Positions 25,857 through 34,858 are shown, numbered from the stretch's first letter. The stretch is DNA of 64,000 bases from Bdellovibrionales bacterium RIFOXYC1_FULL_37_79 (GCA_001770015.1 MEQB01000009.1:1-64000), one strand, 5' to 3'. Made by a program: numbers and translations. The notes: generated by a model not told the origin, from the sequence alone.

Positions 25857-27386
25857 ATGCAAAATTCCACAAAACGAGCAAACGATTTTTTAAAAATTGC
25901 GAATGAATTCAAACTCGGAGAACTCACTACTGAAAGTAGGCACCCTCTCACCATGAATTTATCAACATTATCTCAAACTGAATTGATTAAAGCTATCAGC
26001 ATCCTTAAAAATATCGACTTAGGCATCTTTGAGGTCTTGGAGAAAAAAGTTGATACCATTTTAGAGTTACAAGAACTTTTTTTAAAAACCATTGGTGATG
26101 GCAACCGCATTTTTTTTAGCGGTTGTGGTTCCACGGGAAGATTATCTTTAACTTTGGAATTTCTTTGGAGGCAGTCTAATCACTCACATAAGGAAAGTGT
26201 GATTGGACTTATGGCCGGAGGAGATAGTGCTCTTATCAAGGCCATTGAAGATTTTGAAGATCACCCTGAATATGCTCGCCACCATTTAATGGATCTTGGG
26301 TTTAAGGATGGAGATTTATTGGTCGGTTCAAGTGAGGGAGGAGAAACCCCTTTTGTAATTGGGTCCGTGGAATATGCCCTAAAACACTCCAAGATCAAAC
26401 CTTGGTTTGTCTATTGCAATCCTGATAGTGAGCTCTTAAAAACCACCACCCGCTCAAAAGATATTATCAGTAACCCAAACGTCAAAAAATTTAATCTAAC
26501 CGTTGGCCCCATGGCGATTTCAGGTAGTACCAGAATGCAGGCATCCACTATTATTTTATTTGCGTTAGGACTAGCACTACTTAGCACAGACAAGTCAGCT
26601 GTTTCAAAAAGTCTTTCCAATCTAAAAAATAAAATGATTGATCTCGATTATGGATTTTTAAAAGCTTTTATCGAGGAAGAATTTAATTGCTACGAACAAG
26701 GTGTTTTCATCAATTATCATACCAACAATCTTGGTATAACCATCTTGACTGACACTACCGAACGAGCACCGACTTTCAATCTGACACCTTTTGAAAACCA
26801 TTTAAACCAAGATGACCTTCCTGCTCTTAGTAATCTATACATCATGGATGTACATTCTTCAAAAGAAGCTTGGAATTATCTGTTAAAAAGAAATCCCCGC
26901 TGTTTAAACTGGAAGGAATTTCCGATCACCCATCTCGACTACTTCTATGGCTTTGATATCTCCATGAAAAATCATGAACGCAGAAAGAGAATCTTAAAAA
27001 AATCAAAGTGCGTCTCCTTTAATATTTTAGAGGACGGGGAAAATATCACATGGTCTTTAAATAAACAGTCCACAGTCACTTCCTGTAAGGGACTAACTCT
27101 GTTAGAAAAGCACCTACTGCTAAAAATGTTACTCAATATCCACTCAACGCTTATCATGGGAAAAATGAACCGCTATGAGGGTAATCTGATGACTTTTGTA
27201 AAACCCAGCTGCAATAAATTAATTGATCGGGCCATTCGCTATGTTACCCATCTTTTAAAAGATAAAGGGGTAACTAAATCTTATGATGAAATTTGTTTTG
27301 CACTTTTTGCTGAGCTCGAAAATATTTCACCGAGTGAACCAATCGTCCTTAGAACACTTTCTCGACTATTATCTGTTCGTAATTAA
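25857..27386 (+). CDS. GCKR/MurQ-like double-SIS protein
   Basis: A 509-residue protein with two sugar-isomerase (SIS) domains in the arrangement of the glucokinase regulatory protein and MurQ etherase. The first SIS carries LGELTTESRHPLT, FFSGCGSTGRLSL, GLMAGGDSALIKAIE, GSSEGGETPFV and VGPMAISGSTRMQAS, each aligning with MurQ signatures. The second SIS has TILTDTTERAPTFNL. MurQ cleaves the lactyl ether of MurNAc-6-phosphate, while the longer GCKR-type proteins may only bind phosphosugars; the catalytic glutamates could not be placed with confidence. The ATG at 25857 is preferred over one at 25791 because homology begins just after it and a promoter sits immediately upstream. Confidence 0.8.
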   Translation: MQNSTKRANDFLKIANEFKLGELTTESRHPLTMNLSTLSQTELIKAISILKNIDLGIFEVLEKKVDTILELQELFLKTIGDGNRIFFSGCGSTGRLSLTLEFLWRQSNHSHKESVIGLMAGGDSALIKAIEDFEDHPEYARHHLMDLGFKDGDLLVGSSEGGETPFVIGSVEYALKHSKIKPWFVYCNPDSELLKTTTRSKDIISNPNVKKFNLTVGPMAISGSTRMQASTIILFALGLALLSTDKSAVSKSLSNLKNKMIDLDYGFLKAFIEEEFNCYEQGVFINYHTNNLGITILTDTTERAPTFNLTPFENHLNQDDLPALSNLYIMDVHSSKEAWNYLLKRNPRCLNWKEFPITHLDYFYGFDISMKNHERRKRILKKSKCVSFNILEDGENITWSLNKQSTVTSCKGLTLLEKHLLLKMLLNIHSTLIMGKMNRYEGNLMTFVKPSCNKLIDRAIRYVTHLLKDKGVTKSYDEICFALFAELENISPSEPIVLRTLSRLLSVRN

Positions 27387-27923
27387 AAAAAATGCATCTA
27401 GTCTTTGATTTCATCCTTGAAAAATCCCAAGGCAAATTTGATTTTTTATTGAGATGGAAAGTAGGCAATGATAGAGGGCCTGAAAAGGCTTTATCAAGGA
27501 TTTGAAAAGTTTTCTGGTGGTTGAAGAAAGCAACTGCATATTTTCTAATCTCAACCACCAGTTTATATTCTAGCAGAACCTACAAAAAATTCAATGAAAG
27601 TTTTCTATAATATTAGTCGAGAATAAGTGGACTTTAAAAGATTTAGATGCATCTAGCCAGCAGGTCGTACCTTAATAGCTTTAATATCAGTTCAGTAAAC
27701 AATTACAGGTGTTTAGTAATTGAACATTTTTAAAATGATTTGATTTTTATTTGCTGCTGATTATTTCAAGCCAAACATAAATTTTAATAATTTTCTTGTT
27801 CTCGGGAATTTTAAAGATACATAATTGGGGAATATGGTTGCATAAATAGCATCTAAAATGTCAAAATAAGGTGAGTAAAAAAAATTGCGTACTGACAACT
27901 GAATTAGTTTTTGAGACCATTTT
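27387..27923. other. 537-base region without a convincing gene
   Basis: No frame here looks like a real protein. It contains an 11-bp inverted repeat (CTGGTGGTTGA at 27514-27524, TCAACCACCAG at 27551-27561, 26-base loop) that could be a structured RNA or a distant terminator of the SIS gene. ATGCATCTAG occurs twice (near 27391 and 27650) and GCATCTA a third time. The segment looks like decayed accessory DNA. Confidence 0.5.
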
Positions 27924-28274
27924 ATGACGAAGTTATTTGCTCTTATTTACTTATTATTTATGTTCTCATGTTCACATTCTAGTTCAAACAAGCAAAGATG
28001 TCTAAATGATAACACCGGAAAGACTTGTTATGATATTGGATCAGAGTTTTTTTTGCATGTTGATTCGGTGAAAGGCATGAACGAAGTAGAAAATATAAAA
28101 AAGTTAACTGCTGAATATTTTGAACAAGGCTGTAAATATGGTCACGCTATTTCATGTTTTGAATTTGGAAAATTTAATTTATATATTGGCGAAAAAAATA
28201 TTGGCAAAGAATTAATAAAAAAAGCATGTGAGCAAAAGTATGATAAAGCGTGCACTGCTCTTGACGAATACTAG
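27924..28274 (+). CDS. Small Sel1-like lipoprotein
   Basis: A 116-residue lipoprotein: signal LFALIYLLFMFSC with lipobox Cys17. The mature part has two Sel1/HcpA-type helical repeats with spaced cysteines (AEYFEQGCKYGHAISCFEFG and ELIKKACEQKYDKACTAL), in which CxxxxxxxC pairs normally form disulfides. Such repeats act as protein-binding scaffolds. There are only about two repeats, fewer than usual. It starts an accessory-looking stretch that continues with the ORF6N genes. No Shine-Dalgarno sequence is clear. Confidence 0.65.
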   Translation: MTKLFALIYLLFMFSCSHSSSNKQRCLNDNTGKTCYDIGSEFFLHVDSVKGMNEVENIKKLTAEYFEQGCKYGHAISCFEFGKFNLYIGEKNIGKELIKKACEQKYDKACTALDEY

Positions 28275-28361
28275 CTTTTTAAACAACAACATTTTCGCCC
28301 AAAATAATTTTCTAAATGAGTATCTTTGTCGATGTTTAAAATTATAAAAGTTAAAAAAATT

Positions 28362-28420
28362 CCCCGTGCAATGTTATAAACGGGGGGGATACTTTGTAGG
28401 ATAGGTCATAAAATTACCAA
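28362..28420 (+). repeat. Short repeat, copy A, before first ORF6N gene
   Basis: GTGCAATGTTATAAACGGG (28366-28384) matches copy B at 29136-29154 in 18 of 19 bases. It is followed by a related tail (TTTGTAGGATAGGTCATAAAA) that is partly matched in copy B and in an inverted copy C near 31520. CCCCGT (28362-28367) and ACGGGG (28380-28385) also form a 6-bp palindrome. It lies about 176 bases before the ORF6N start. Confidence 0.6.
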
Positions 28421-28541
28421 AATATACTTGTTCAAATATTTTCCCTTCAAGTTTCTTATCTTTTTAATTTAAATTAGTTCTCAGGCTTCATTAAAATAAT
28501 ATTTTGCTTATTCCTAGAATCTATCCAGAGAGGGAATAAAA

Positions 28542-29054
28542 ATGAATGTACAAATTCAAAAAATTGAAAAAATGATTTATCAGATCAGAGGGCAAAAAGT
28601 TATGCTGGATAACGATTTGGCCGATTTATATGGGGTTGAAACAAAATATCTTAATAGGCAGGTTAAGAGGAACATTGAGCGTTTCCCAAGCGAATTTATG
28701 TTTAAACTAACCAAACATGAAGTAGATTGTCTAAGGTGCCAATTTGTCACCTTTAAATCCTCTGTTGCCGGAAGAAAATATTTACCCTATGTTTTCACAG
28801 AATTTGGAGTTGCGATGCTTTCTGGAGTTTTAAATAGCAATCAAGCGATTAACTGTAATATTGCAATTATTAAAGCTTTTATTAAACTTCGAAAAATTCT
28901 TGCTAATGATGAATCAATTTATGACAAAATATCAAGTTTAGAAAAAGGAACTAATCAAGTTTTTAAAATAATATTTGAAAGGCTTGATGATATTGAAGAA
29001 ATTATAACTCCCAAATTATCACCTCATCGAAGAAAAATTGGATTGAAAAATTAA
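28542..29054 (+). CDS. ORF6N domain protein, paralogue 1
   Basis: A 170-residue protein whose first 95 residues match the ORF6N domain: IEKMIYQIRGQKVMLDNDLA, LYGVETKYLNRQVKRN and RFPSEFMFKLT, then VFTEFGVAMLSGVL. ORF6N domains occur in phage antirepressors and in stand-alone bacterial proteins and are thought to bind DNA. The last third is a helical segment (ISSLEKGTNQVFKIIFERLD) that may dimerise. It is a close paralogue of the gene at 29372, and their flanking sequences are also related, showing a tandem duplication. No phage structural genes are nearby. Confidence 0.9.
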   Translation: MNVQIQKIEKMIYQIRGQKVMLDNDLADLYGVETKYLNRQVKRNIERFPSEFMFKLTKHEVDCLRCQFVTFKSSVAGRKYLPYVFTEFGVAMLSGVLNSNQAINCNIAIIKAFIKLRKILANDESIYDKISSLEKGTNQVFKIIFERLDDIEEIITPKLSPHRRKIGLKN

Positions 29055-29371
29055 ATTCCCTTTATTAAATAATTCCATTTCGAAAATTAAAATGTTCATA
29101 TGCTCGATGGGACAATTTTTATTACGAAATTTTCAGTGCAATGTTAGAAACGGGAATACTCTGTAAAGTATGCCGTAAATTTGCTAGACCAAAAAAGGCC
29201 TTGAATAATCCCTTTGCCAGAAGTCTTTGGTACAAATAACAATATTCATAAATCCATTTTGCTCAAAAAGTGATTCACTGAGTTTTTGATCCACTTGATT
29301 TTAAGTATTTACAAAACTTCATTTTAATTAACCTTTGCTTTTCCTTTTAGAGGTAACACAAGGAAATTAAA
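29055..29371. other. Intergenic region between ORF6N paralogues
   Basis: This 317-base gap has no credible gene. It holds the downstream flank of the first ORF6N unit (CATATGCTCGATGGGACAA, 43 bases after the stop) and then repeat copy B. A related flank (CATATGTTCAATTTGACAA) lies exactly 43 bases after the second ORF6N stop, so the duplication included the non-coding flank. Confidence 0.6.
29136..29190 (+). repeat. Short repeat, copy B, before second ORF6N gene
   Basis: GTGCAATGTTAGAAACGGG (29136-29154) repeats copy A with one change. The following sequence TGTAAAGTATGCCGTAAATT is related to the tails of copies A and C; CGTAAATTTGC is shared exactly with copy C. Confidence 0.6.
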
Positions 29372-29881
29372 ATGGATGTTCAGATCAAAAAAATTGAAAA
29401 AATGATTTATCAAATTAGAGGGCAAAAAGTGATGTTGGATGGCGATTTAGCGGAGTTATATGAGGTAGAAACAAAACGTCTGAATGAGCAAGTAAGAAGA
29501 AATATTAAAAGATTTCCTTCAGACTTTATGTTTCAACTGTCATATCAAGAATTTAGCAACTTGAAGTCGCAAATTGCGACTTCAAGTACACACGGAGGCT
29601 TAAGAAAACTGCCAACCGCATTTACCGAAAATGGTGTTGCCATGCTTTCAGGAATATTAAATTCGGACAGGGCAATATTTATAAATATCGCAATTATGAG
29701 AATTTTTACAAAACTAAGAAGTTTTTTATTACTGGAAAAAGATATTTCTAATCGCGTGGACAATCTTGAGCAAGGTACAAATAAAATGTTCAAGATCGTC
29801 TTCGAAAGATTAGATGAGATCGAGGAAACAATAGCACCGAAACTTCCCGCAAATAGAAAAAAAATTGGATTAAAAAATTAA
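29372..29881 (+). CDS. ORF6N domain protein, paralogue 2
   Basis: A 169-residue paralogue of the 28542 gene, nearly identical in the first 35 residues (IEKMIYQIRGQKVMLD) and at the C-terminus (KKIGLKN), and more diverged in the middle (FQLSYQEFSNLKSQIATSS). The ORF6N core and the helical C-terminal segment are both intact, so neither copy looks broken. AAGGAA precedes the ATG. The divergence concentrated in one segment suggests different target specificity, if these proteins bind DNA. Confidence 0.9.
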   Translation: MDVQIKKIEKMIYQIRGQKVMLDGDLAELYEVETKRLNEQVRRNIKRFPSDFMFQLSYQEFSNLKSQIATSSTHGGLRKLPTAFTENGVAMLSGILNSDRAIFINIAIMRIFTKLRSFLLLEKDISNRVDNLEQGTNKMFKIVFERLDEIEETIAPKLPANRKKIGLKN

Positions 29882-30097
29882 GTTTCTCATATAATATAAT
29901 CTCATTCCACAAACCCCAATATCCATATGTTCAATTTGACAACTCCGTAAGCGACAATCTTTCTCTGATAAATTTACATTCATATAATAGAACTCCTAAA
30001 CAAAACACTTTTGCCATACTGTTTGATTAGGCGTGTTCCATCTTCAACCCTGAAAGAATTAGCTTAAACGTAATGATAACCTAAAAGATTAGCCCCA

Positions 30098-30583
30098 TTA
30101 AAACAAACCATCATCTGTTTTCTTCACGTAATTTATCCAGCTACCATCACAAAATTTATTTTCCTGAGCTTTCTCCCACTTGGTTTCGTCCATTTTGGGA
30201 AAAAACGTATCAGAAGGCCCATTATAATTAATTTTTGAAAGATATATTTTGTCTGCCACTTCAATAAATTGCCTGTAAACACTCTCCCCACCAGCAATAA
30301 AAAGTTCTGATTCATTTCCCTGTTTCGCAATATCTATCACCTCTTGGATACTGCTAGCAATTAAAACATCATCTATGTTTTTTTGAGTCCTACTTAATAC
30401 AATGATCTTCCTACCATCTAACTTTTTAGGAAGCCCTTCAAAGGTTTTTCTTCCCATGACCACCATATGGTTCATGGTTTTTTCTCTAAAATACGCAAGA
30501 TCCTCTTTGGAATACCAAGGAAGTTTTCCATTTAAACCTATTTGATTATTTAATCCAACGGCGACGATAAGTGATATTTTCAT
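30098..30583 (-). CDS. folA: Dihydrofolate reductase
   Basis: A 161-residue DHFR, which reduces dihydrofolate to tetrahydrofolate with NADPH for thymidylate, purine and methionine synthesis. All landmarks are present: IVAVGLNNQIGLNGKLPWY, the Met20-loop region, VVMGRKTFEGLP, KIIVLSR, LFIAGGESVYRQF and the later substrate-contact strand. Length is normal. The start lies three bases after the stop of the upstream HAD gene, so the two are co-transcribed. No thyA is nearby, which is unusual for a folA of an operon, but not rare. Confidence 0.95.
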   Translation of the reverse strand: MKISLIVAVGLNNQIGLNGKLPWYSKEDLAYFREKTMNHMVVMGRKTFEGLPKKLDGRKIIVLSRTQKNIDDVLIASSIQEVIDIAKQGNESELFIAGGESVYRQFIEVADKIYLSKINYNGPSDTFFPKMDETKWEKAQENKFCDGSWINYVKKTDDGLF

Positions 30584-30586
30584 ATA

Positions 30587-31339
30587 TTACCATTCATAAG
30601 AGAATATTTTTTCACTTAAATTTTCCACTGAAGTAAGTTCAATGTCTGGTGATTCGTTTTCATTTGCAGGTTTTATGTTTTGAATGCTGGCCTTCAGTTG
30701 ACTTTCAAAATATTGCTTCTGGTAGTCCGTTTGAGGAACATATCCTTTATTTTTGATATCCCAATTTACCCAGATTGTTCTCATTCCAACAGCTTTTGCT
30801 GGTATTATATCATTATCAATACGATCTCCTATCATAACTGCATTTTGAGGTTTTATATTTCTCATATTTAAGATCTCTTTAAAGAACAAAGGATCTGGTT
30901 TATGATATTTCATTTCTTCACTAATTCCAACAATATCAAAATATTTAAGCATATCAAGCTCTTCTAGACTTGATCGGCAAGCTTTAACCTGATTAGCCGC
31001 TATACCAAGTTTGTATCTCGTTGATAAATTTTTAACTTCGTCCATAATATTGAAAAATAATTTATTAAACTTAAGGTAATTGTTATTAAGATTAAGCAAA
31101 ACATCCTCTCTCAATTGGTTCCAATTGGGTTTACCCAAATATTTTTCACCAAGAGTGTGGTGATGCTTACCATCCTTACTGCTGAAGATTAATTGCTCTC
31201 TTTCAAAAAGAAGACTTGCAAACGACATATTTTTTCCCGATGCAAGTATTGCCTTATGTAATCTTTCGTAAATATATGCCATGACTGGATCGTCATTAAA
31301 AATAATGTTTCCGACATCAAAGAAAATCCATTTTATCAT
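30587..31339 (-). CDS. HAD-family hydrolase
   Basis: A 250-residue haloacid-dehalogenase superfamily protein. Motif I reads FFDVGNIIFND, with the nucleophile Asp but Gly in place of the usual second Asp, as also seen in some HAD-IA subfamilies. Motif II is LGIAANQ, motif III has KYHKPDPLFF with the conserved Lys, and motif IV is VMIGDRIDNDI. It therefore resembles small-molecule phosphatases or dehalogenase-type members. AGAGGAAA precedes the ATG. It is coupled to folA. Substrate unknown. Confidence 0.8.
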   Translation of the reverse strand: MIKWIFFDVGNIIFNDDPVMAYIYERLHKAILASGKNMSFASLLFEREQLIFSSKDGKHHHTLGEKYLGKPNWNQLREDVLLNLNNNYLKFNKLFFNIMDEVKNLSTRYKLGIAANQVKACRSSLEELDMLKYFDIVGISEEMKYHKPDPLFFKEILNMRNIKPQNAVMIGDRIDNDIIPAKAVGMRTIWVNWDIKNKGYVPQTDYQKQYFESQLKASIQNIKPANENESPDIELTSVENLSEKIFSYEW

Positions 31340-31439
31340 TAATATTTCCTCTGTCTAAATTTAATTCACAAAATATAGCTTGTCAGTTTTTTATCAAAAG
31401 AAAAGTCCATTATCTCTATTTTTAATGATCGCAATTTTA

Positions 31440-31525
31440 CGGTCAAGATGTAAAAGCAGGTCTCAATTTTACGGAACTGCCGCAAATTTACGACCTATCG
31501 TTTTATCCTACAAATGAGGATTTCT
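31440..31525 (-). repeat. Short repeats resembling an insertion-sequence end, copy C
   Basis: Read on the minus strand this segment has TTTGTAGGATA, GGTCGTAAATTTGC, then CCGTAAAATTG twice. These match the tail of copies A and B. Clusters of CCGTAAAATTG-type repeats are typical, from memory, of IS21-family ends. No transposase gene is present in the window, so this would be a relic. Confidence 0.45.
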
Positions 31526-31584
31526 ATTTAAGCTGCTTGTATCTAGATACCCATTATGGCAATATATTTTAAAAGGATTTTTAT

Positions 31585-32772
31585 ATGAAAGTTCAAACCG
31601 GATTAGATAGATTAATTAGCGATACCTCACTCCAAAAACAAATACATGGCAACATTGCCTATATTTGTCATAATGCTTCCATTGCAAGCGATCTTACCCA
31701 GGGCTTTGTGGCATTACAAAATATTTTCAAAGAACGACTCGTCTCCATCATCGGCCCTCAGCATGGTTTTGTCAGTGATGTGCAAGATAACATGGTAGAA
31801 AGTTCTCACTACATTCATCCCTATTTTAAAATCCCCATACACAGTCTATATAGCGAAACCAGACGCCCCACCGACGAAATGCTCAAAAACGTTGATAGCA
31901 TTATTTTTGATCTGCAAGATGTTGGTTGCCGTATTTACACTTATATCTCAACGCTTAAATACGTCATGGAGGAATGTAAAAAAAGAAACATTCATGTTTA
32001 TGTTTTGGATCGGCCCAATCCCATTGGAGGTGAGCAGATCCAGGGTAACATTCTTGAGACAAAATATAAATCCTTTGTGGGCGTAAGCGAAATTCCCGTA
32101 AGACACGCTCTTACTATGGGAGAAATCGCCAAATATTTTAATAAACATGATGGTATTGATGCAAAACTGAGCGTCATTGAAATGAAATGTTGGAAACGTG
32201 AGATGTACTTTGACCAAACCGATCTCCCGTGGGTCAATCCTTCCCCCAATATGCCCTGCCTGGAATCGGCCATTTTTTTTCCTGGAACAGTAATTTTTGA
32301 AGGAACCAATATTTCAGAAGGACGCGGTACTACCAACAGTCTTCAACTCATAGGCCACCCCTCTATTGAGCCCTTTAATTTTCTTTCGGAACTTTCTAAA
32401 AAAAATGTATTTAAAAAAATTGAGGGTTTTAAACTGCTTCCGACCATTTTTAAGCCAACTTTTCAAAAACATGCAGGGACCTCTTGTGGAGGTTTTTTAA
32501 TGAAAGTAACCAATCGAAAGATTTTAAATTCATGGGCCTTATCTCAAATTCTGCTGCGCGAAATGAAAAAATATCTAGGTAGTTCTTTTCAATATAAAAA
32601 ACCTCCTTACGAATACGTTCATGACCTAGACCCGATCGATATTATCAATGGATGCGCTGATCTTAAAGAGTGGGTCAACTCCTTTGGAACCCTTCAGGAA
32701 TTATTAGACATAGAATTGAAAGGCCACTCCAGCTACCTCGAAAAAAGAAACTCCATTTTGATTTACAAATAA
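31585..32772 (+). CDS. DUF1343 / NamZ-like exo-beta-N-acetylmuramidase
   Basis: A 395-residue protein of the DUF1343 family, whose characterised member NamZ removes MurNAc from the non-reducing end of peptidoglycan fragments. Family signatures are clear: GPQHGFVSDVQDNM, SLYSETRRPT, DVGCRIYTYISTL, DRPNPIGG and FEGTNISEGRGTTNS. No signal peptide is present, unlike secreted NamZ enzymes, so a cytoplasmic or differently exported role is implied. AAAGGA precedes the ATG. With the double-SIS MurQ-like gene 4 kb away it points to muramic acid recycling or use of cell-wall sugars from prey. Confidence 0.9.
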   Translation: MKVQTGLDRLISDTSLQKQIHGNIAYICHNASIASDLTQGFVALQNIFKERLVSIIGPQHGFVSDVQDNMVESSHYIHPYFKIPIHSLYSETRRPTDEMLKNVDSIIFDLQDVGCRIYTYISTLKYVMEECKKRNIHVYVLDRPNPIGGEQIQGNILETKYKSFVGVSEIPVRHALTMGEIAKYFNKHDGIDAKLSVIEMKCWKREMYFDQTDLPWVNPSPNMPCLESAIFFPGTVIFEGTNISEGRGTTNSLQLIGHPSIEPFNFLSELSKKNVFKKIEGFKLLPTIFKPTFQKHAGTSCGGFLMKVTNRKILNSWALSQILLREMKKYLGSSFQYKKPPYEYVHDLDPIDIINGCADLKEWVNSFGTLQELLDIELKGHSSYLEKRNSILIYK

Positions 32773-32880
32773 TTTTTTTTAGCTTGATTATTTCTATTAA
32801 AAATATTTGTTTTATGTTAGAGTTTTGTCAGCTTTTCATCATCGTAATCAGATGAATACCACACTTAATTGGAGATATTT

Positions 32881-34122
32881 ATGGCAACCATTAGACCTCT
32901 TAAAGGAGTACGCCCGCAAAATCAATTAGCACCTCAAGTGGCTGCTTACCCGTATGATGTTCTCAACTCAAAAGAGGCCAGAGAAATTGCCCAAGGTAAT
33001 CCCCTCTCTTTTTTACATGTATCTAAGGCCGAAATTGATTTACCCGAATCAATTAATCTCTATGATGATCAAGTTTACGCCAAGGCGTTAGAAAATTTTG
33101 AAAACCTTTTTAAAAACAAAACCTTTATACAAGACCCAAATCCTTATTTATACATTTATAAGCAAAAAATGGGTGAGCATGAGCAATATGGAATTGTGGG
33201 CTGTGCAAGTGCTGACGAATATAACAACAATATAATCAAAAAACATGAACTCACCCGAAAAAATAAGGAAGACGATCGCACCCGACATGTGATTACCTTA
33301 AATGCCAATGCTGGACCGGTTTTTTTAACCTACCGAGATAATAAAAACATTGATCAAATCGTCAATCAATTTACCAAAAACCATGCACCTGAAGTTGATT
33401 TTGTGGCGACAGATAATATTGCCCATACTGTTTGGGTTATCAAGGACCCCCAATTAATCAAGCAAATCTCTGAACTCTTTAAAAGCATCGATTCCCTCTA
33501 CGTGGCCGATGGACACCACCGAAGTGCTTCCGCGGCCCGGGCAAAAGCTGAAAGACTTAAAACCGATCCGCACCCAAACGATGAAAAAGAGTATAACTAT
33601 TTCTTATCGGTCTTTTTTCCTGCAAGTCAGCTAAAAATTATGGATTACAACCGAGTACTTTTTACCTTAAACAACTTATCTAAAGACGAATTTTTAACCA
33701 AAGTTAAAACCAAATTTGATATCACTAAAAACACCACGCCTCACCCCAATAAACCTTGTGAGTTTGGAATGTATCTTGATCACTCTTGGTATCAACTAAG
33801 AGCAAAAGATGGAACATTTCCTAAAAATGACCCTGTCTTAAGTCTGGATGTTTCAATCCTCCAAAACAATCTGCTTGCACCAATCCTTGGAATCGGTGAT
33901 CCCCGCACCGATAACAATATTGATTTTGTCGGTGGAATCAGAGGACATCTCGAACTGGAAAGAAGAGTTGATTCAGGTGAATGCCAGGTGGCCTTTAAAT
34001 TGTTCCCTACTTCGGTCAATCAACTTATGGATGTGGCCGACGCTGGTAGTATTATGCCGCCTAAATCTACCTGGTTTGAACCCAAACTGCGAAGTGGACT
34101 CATCATTCATTTACTGGACTAA
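32881..34122 (+). CDS. DUF1015 family protein
   Basis: A 413-residue member of DUF1015. Signatures include the N-terminal IRPLKGVRP and VAAYPYDVLNSKEAREIA, the central KHELTRKNKEDDRTRH, YVADGHHRSASAARA, and a C-terminal RSGLIIHLL. The ATG at 32881 is preferred over an in-frame TTG at 32869 because GGAG lies six bases before it. The biochemical role of the family is not settled; it is repeatedly found beside serine biosynthesis genes, and serC is indeed two genes downstream here on the opposite strand. It is convergent with the Crp-type regulator. Confidence 0.9.
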   Translation: MATIRPLKGVRPQNQLAPQVAAYPYDVLNSKEAREIAQGNPLSFLHVSKAEIDLPESINLYDDQVYAKALENFENLFKNKTFIQDPNPYLYIYKQKMGEHEQYGIVGCASADEYNNNIIKKHELTRKNKEDDRTRHVITLNANAGPVFLTYRDNKNIDQIVNQFTKNHAPEVDFVATDNIAHTVWVIKDPQLIKQISELFKSIDSLYVADGHHRSASAARAKAERLKTDPHPNDEKEYNYFLSVFFPASQLKIMDYNRVLFTLNNLSKDEFLTKVKTKFDITKNTTPHPNKPCEFGMYLDHSWYQLRAKDGTFPKNDPVLSLDVSILQNNLLAPILGIGDPRTDNNIDFVGGIRGHLELERRVDSGECQVAFKLFPTSVNQLMDVADAGSIMPPKSTWFEPKLRSGLIIHLLD

Positions 34123-34126
34123 GCAT

Positions 34127-34729
34127 TTATTCCGGTTGACCGGGTTCTTGCGAAGTAATTTTTCGAATCACCCGATTAAGCGAAGCAGGATCAATACCCA
34201 AATATGAAGCAATATAATACTGTGGTATGCGATCAACAATATGGGAATATTTTTTAATAAATAATTTATACCGCTCGCCCGCTTGCATAGTTAAAAATTC
34301 AAATTCCCGGTTTTCTTTTTCCAGCAGTATTTCTTCCAAAACCGAAACTGCTATCTTATGCCAGCACATGTGATTATCCACCAAATTTTTGTAATCAGAA
34401 TAATGGGCCACCAGCAAAAACGTATCTTCAATGGCCTGAACTTCATGTCTGGATGGTTCGCCCAAAAGCAAAGAACGAAAATGGCAAGGAAATTGAAATT
34501 CACTCTTGAAGGTTTTAATAAATTCCTTGCCATTATTAAGAGCGTAGTATTCCCTGAGCAATCCTTTGACCACAAAGGCAAACTTCGAGGCAACTTGCCC
34601 TTGTCCCTCAAAGAAATGTCCTTTTTGTAATTTAACCGGCCGAAAAATGCCTAGCGCTTTTTCCCATTCAGCAGGTGGAATGGGTGAAATTTTATTGAAA
34701 TGTTCAAAAACTTTATTAAGCACTTCCAT
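34127..34729 (-). CDS. Crp/Fnr-type transcription regulator
   Basis: A 200-residue protein with an N-terminal cyclic-nucleotide-binding fold (VKLQKGHFFEGQGQVASKFAFVVKGLLREYY) and a C-terminal winged helix (YYIASYLGIDPASLNRVIRKI), whose recognition helix is ASLNRVIRKI. The nucleotide-binding PRB motif (RxSA-type) is not present, so it may respond to another ligand. Several in-frame starts are possible (34774 TTG, 34744 and 34729 ATG); none has a good ribosome site. It ends four bases from the DUF1015 stop and is convergent with it. Confidence 0.8.
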   Translation of the reverse strand: MEVLNKVFEHFNKISPIPPAEWEKALGIFRPVKLQKGHFFEGQGQVASKFAFVVKGLLREYYALNNGKEFIKTFKSEFQFPCHFRSLLLGEPSRHEVQAIEDTFLLVAHYSDYKNLVDNHMCWHKIAVSVLEEILLEKENREFEFLTMQAGERYKLFIKKYSHIVDRIPQYYIASYLGIDPASLNRVIRKITSQEPGQPE

Positions 34730-34858
34730 AGAACGCTTATACATCAATTTTTGATGAAAAAAAATAAACGCCAAAAACTATGTAATATTTAATCAGTAAG
34801 GAAACTGTCTCCCCATAATCTCTTTATAACTAGTTATAAAGACGTCACATGATAACCC

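Noticed and set aside
27349-27558. A 69-codon minus-strand frame after the double-SIS gene
   Set aside because: It overlaps the end of the real gene, has no ribosome site and resembles no protein; treated as chance.
27387-31584. Idea that the ORF6N stretch is a prophage
   Set aside because: No integrase, capsid, tail or lysis genes and no attachment repeats are present; ORF6N genes also occur alone in bacteria.
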